Positions 63,219-64,000 of a stretch of 64,000 bases of DNA are shown piece by piece. This stretch comes from Alistipes sp. (GTDB lineage: Bacteria; Bacteroidota; Bacteroidia; Bacteroidales; Rikenellaceae). The position numbers and the translations under genes are program-made. A model generated the notes under the pieces. The model searched no databases and was not told the DNA's origin. It was given only the letters and a program-made list of their open reading frames with translations. The first letter of the stretch is position 1; every line of letters begins with the position of its first letter. The DNA is taken from contig JAFSDP010000020.1 in the NCBI GenBank assembly GCA_017436185.1, positions 20,396-84,395 on the forward strand, in the 5' to 3' direction.

Positions 63219-63576
63219 TACGCAACACCGTTAGGGCCTTGCCTCGCAGCCGTGCCGCATTGAAAGGAAAGGTCATCACCTGATCGACCCCCGCCTCCAA
63301 CAACCCCACCACCGTCTCTTCGTTCTGATGCCACGAGAGGACAAAGAGTTGCGGCCGCACGGCTCCCCGAGGGCGCAGTCGCTCGACCACCGCCCGACCC
63401 GAGAAAAACAACCCCACCATCACCACCACAACCAACTCGTAGGCAGCCCGGCGGGTGCGCTCCTCGAAGGCCTCGACCGAGCTGACCACCTCCGCCTCGA
63501 CGTGTGGTGCCGACAAACAGACCCGCACCACCTCCGCAAGCAAGCGATCCTCAGATACAATCAATAGACGTGCCAT
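63211..63576 (-). CDS. Pseudo-receiver domain protein
   Basis: A 121-residue single response-regulator receiver fold. The acidic pair E9-D10 is kept. The phosphoacceptor Asp is replaced (YELVVVVMVGLF, V52) and the invariant Lys is Phe (MTFPFN, F103). It should not be phosphorylated and probably works by protein contact. It is the first gene of an overlapping trio with the HEAT-like and glycosyltransferase-like genes, and it has no DNA-binding domain. Confidence 0.8.
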   Translation of the reverse strand: MARLLIVSEDRLLAEVVRVCLSAPHVEAEVVSSVEAFEERTRRAAYELVVVVMVGLFFSGRAVVERLRPRGAVRPQLFVLSWHQNEETVVGLLEAGVDQVMTFPFNAARLRGKALTVLRND

Positions 63577-63660
63577 CCCTCACCAAAGCCCAAATAAACC
63601 TCTTGCCCCCACTGCCCAAAACCGTGCCAAAACAAAAAGCGAAAAAAGTTTGTGGAAATT

Positions 63661-63691
63661 TTGGTTATCACATAAAAAGGGTCTATATTTG
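63661..63691 (+). promoter_or_regulatory. rplU promoter
   Basis: TTG (63661-63663), 20 bp, TATATTTG (63684-63691). Transcription starts near 63696, about 35 nt before the ATG. The short leader shows no obvious hairpin. Confidence 0.75.
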
Positions 63692-63730
63692 CAGTCCGAA
63701 ATGTGTTTTTAACACTAACTATCAAATTCA

Positions 63731-64000
63731 ATGTACGTTATCGTAGAAATCGCAGGTCAGCAATTTAAGGCTGAGAAAGGTCGTAAGCTCTATGTTCACC
63801 GTCTCCAGGGCGACGTAGATTCGTCCATTAGCTTCGACAAGGTCCTGCTCGCAGACAATGACGGTCAGGTTAAAGTAGGTGCACCTGTAGTAGAAGGCGC
63901 CTCGGTTAAGTGCAAGATCCTGAAGCACCTGAAGGACGACAAGGTCCTGGTCTTCAAGAAGAAGCGTAGAACTGGTTATCAGAAGTGCAACGGTCACCGT
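63731..64000 (+). CDS. rplU: 50S ribosomal protein L21 (3' end outside window)
   Basis: The first 90 codons of ribosomal protein L21, a large-subunit protein that binds 23S r[20 protein letters not shown] opens the protein, and [16 protein letters not shown] at the window edge is the conserved C-terminal RNA-binding motif. About a dozen codons lie beyond the window. rpmA (L27) normally follows. Confidence 0.97.
   Translation, partial: MYVIVEIAGQQFKAEKGRKLYVHRLQGDVDSSISFDKVLLADNDGQVKVGAPVVEGASVKCKILKHLKDDKVLVFKKKRRTGYQKCNGHR

Overview
The window looks like the chromosome of a gut-type Bacteroidales bacterium, most probably Rikenellaceae/Alistipes-like. That is an inference from the G+C-rich coding sequence, the gene families, and above all the promoters, which carry the Bacteroidetes form TAnnTTTG at -7, often with TTG about 19-20 bp upstream. 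There are no phage, transposase or CRISPR genes. The sequence is almost entirely core metabolism in tight operons.

Layout. 1-8.8 kb: a partial gene, class III fructose-bisphosphatase, divergent aspartokinase and dapD, birA, gcvH, mdh, and a divergent LytTR regulator / small membrane protein pair. 9.0-20.9 kb (minus strand): a purine operon, leader-purE-L-C-F-M-N-H-D-folD, lacking purB and purK. 20.9-31.4 kb (minus): a complete UMP operon, leader-pyrC-carA-carB-pyrK-pyrD-pyrF-glutaredoxin-pyrE-pyrB. 31.9-37.6 kb (plus): zinc transporter, cation antiporter, tatA-tatC and a 2-oxoacid:ferredoxin oxidoreductase. 37.6-45.4 kb: a rearranged tRNA-Ala locus, galK, a GH51 arabinofuranosidase, a flippase, aroQ, thiL, a divIC-like gene, queE and hpt. 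45.4-52.8 kb (minus): nadE-rseC-rnfBCDGEA. 52.8-59.9 kb (minus): a seven-gene operon from trkA to a zinc-ribbon protein. 60-64 kb: a small Cys-rich membrane protein, cysQ, three overlapping genes for degenerate proteins, and the start of rplU.

Main points. (1) The UMP operon starts with a 28-codon leader ORF that ends in a U-rich stretch exactly at the 5' edge of an intrinsic terminator just before pyrC. This is the layout of enterobacterial pyrBI attenuation. (2) The purine operon has a parallel leader: a 47-codon ORF ending in an A/G-rich stretch a few bases before a terminator, just before purE. A structured non-coding RNA is the alternative reading there. (3) CarA has lost its whole glutaminase triad (Cys to Gly, His to Asp, Glu to Ser). 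The NadE glutaminase domain has lost its nucleophile (Cys to Gly). PurF and PurL keep theirs. Direct use of ammonia for carbamoyl phosphate and NAD is the likely consequence. (4) PyrB carries a fused PyrI-type zinc domain without the PyrI nucleotide-binding domain. (5) An 89-bp hairpin repeat family with a conserved head and covarying stems is scattered at operon ends. All functional statements are from reading the sequence only; no database search was run.
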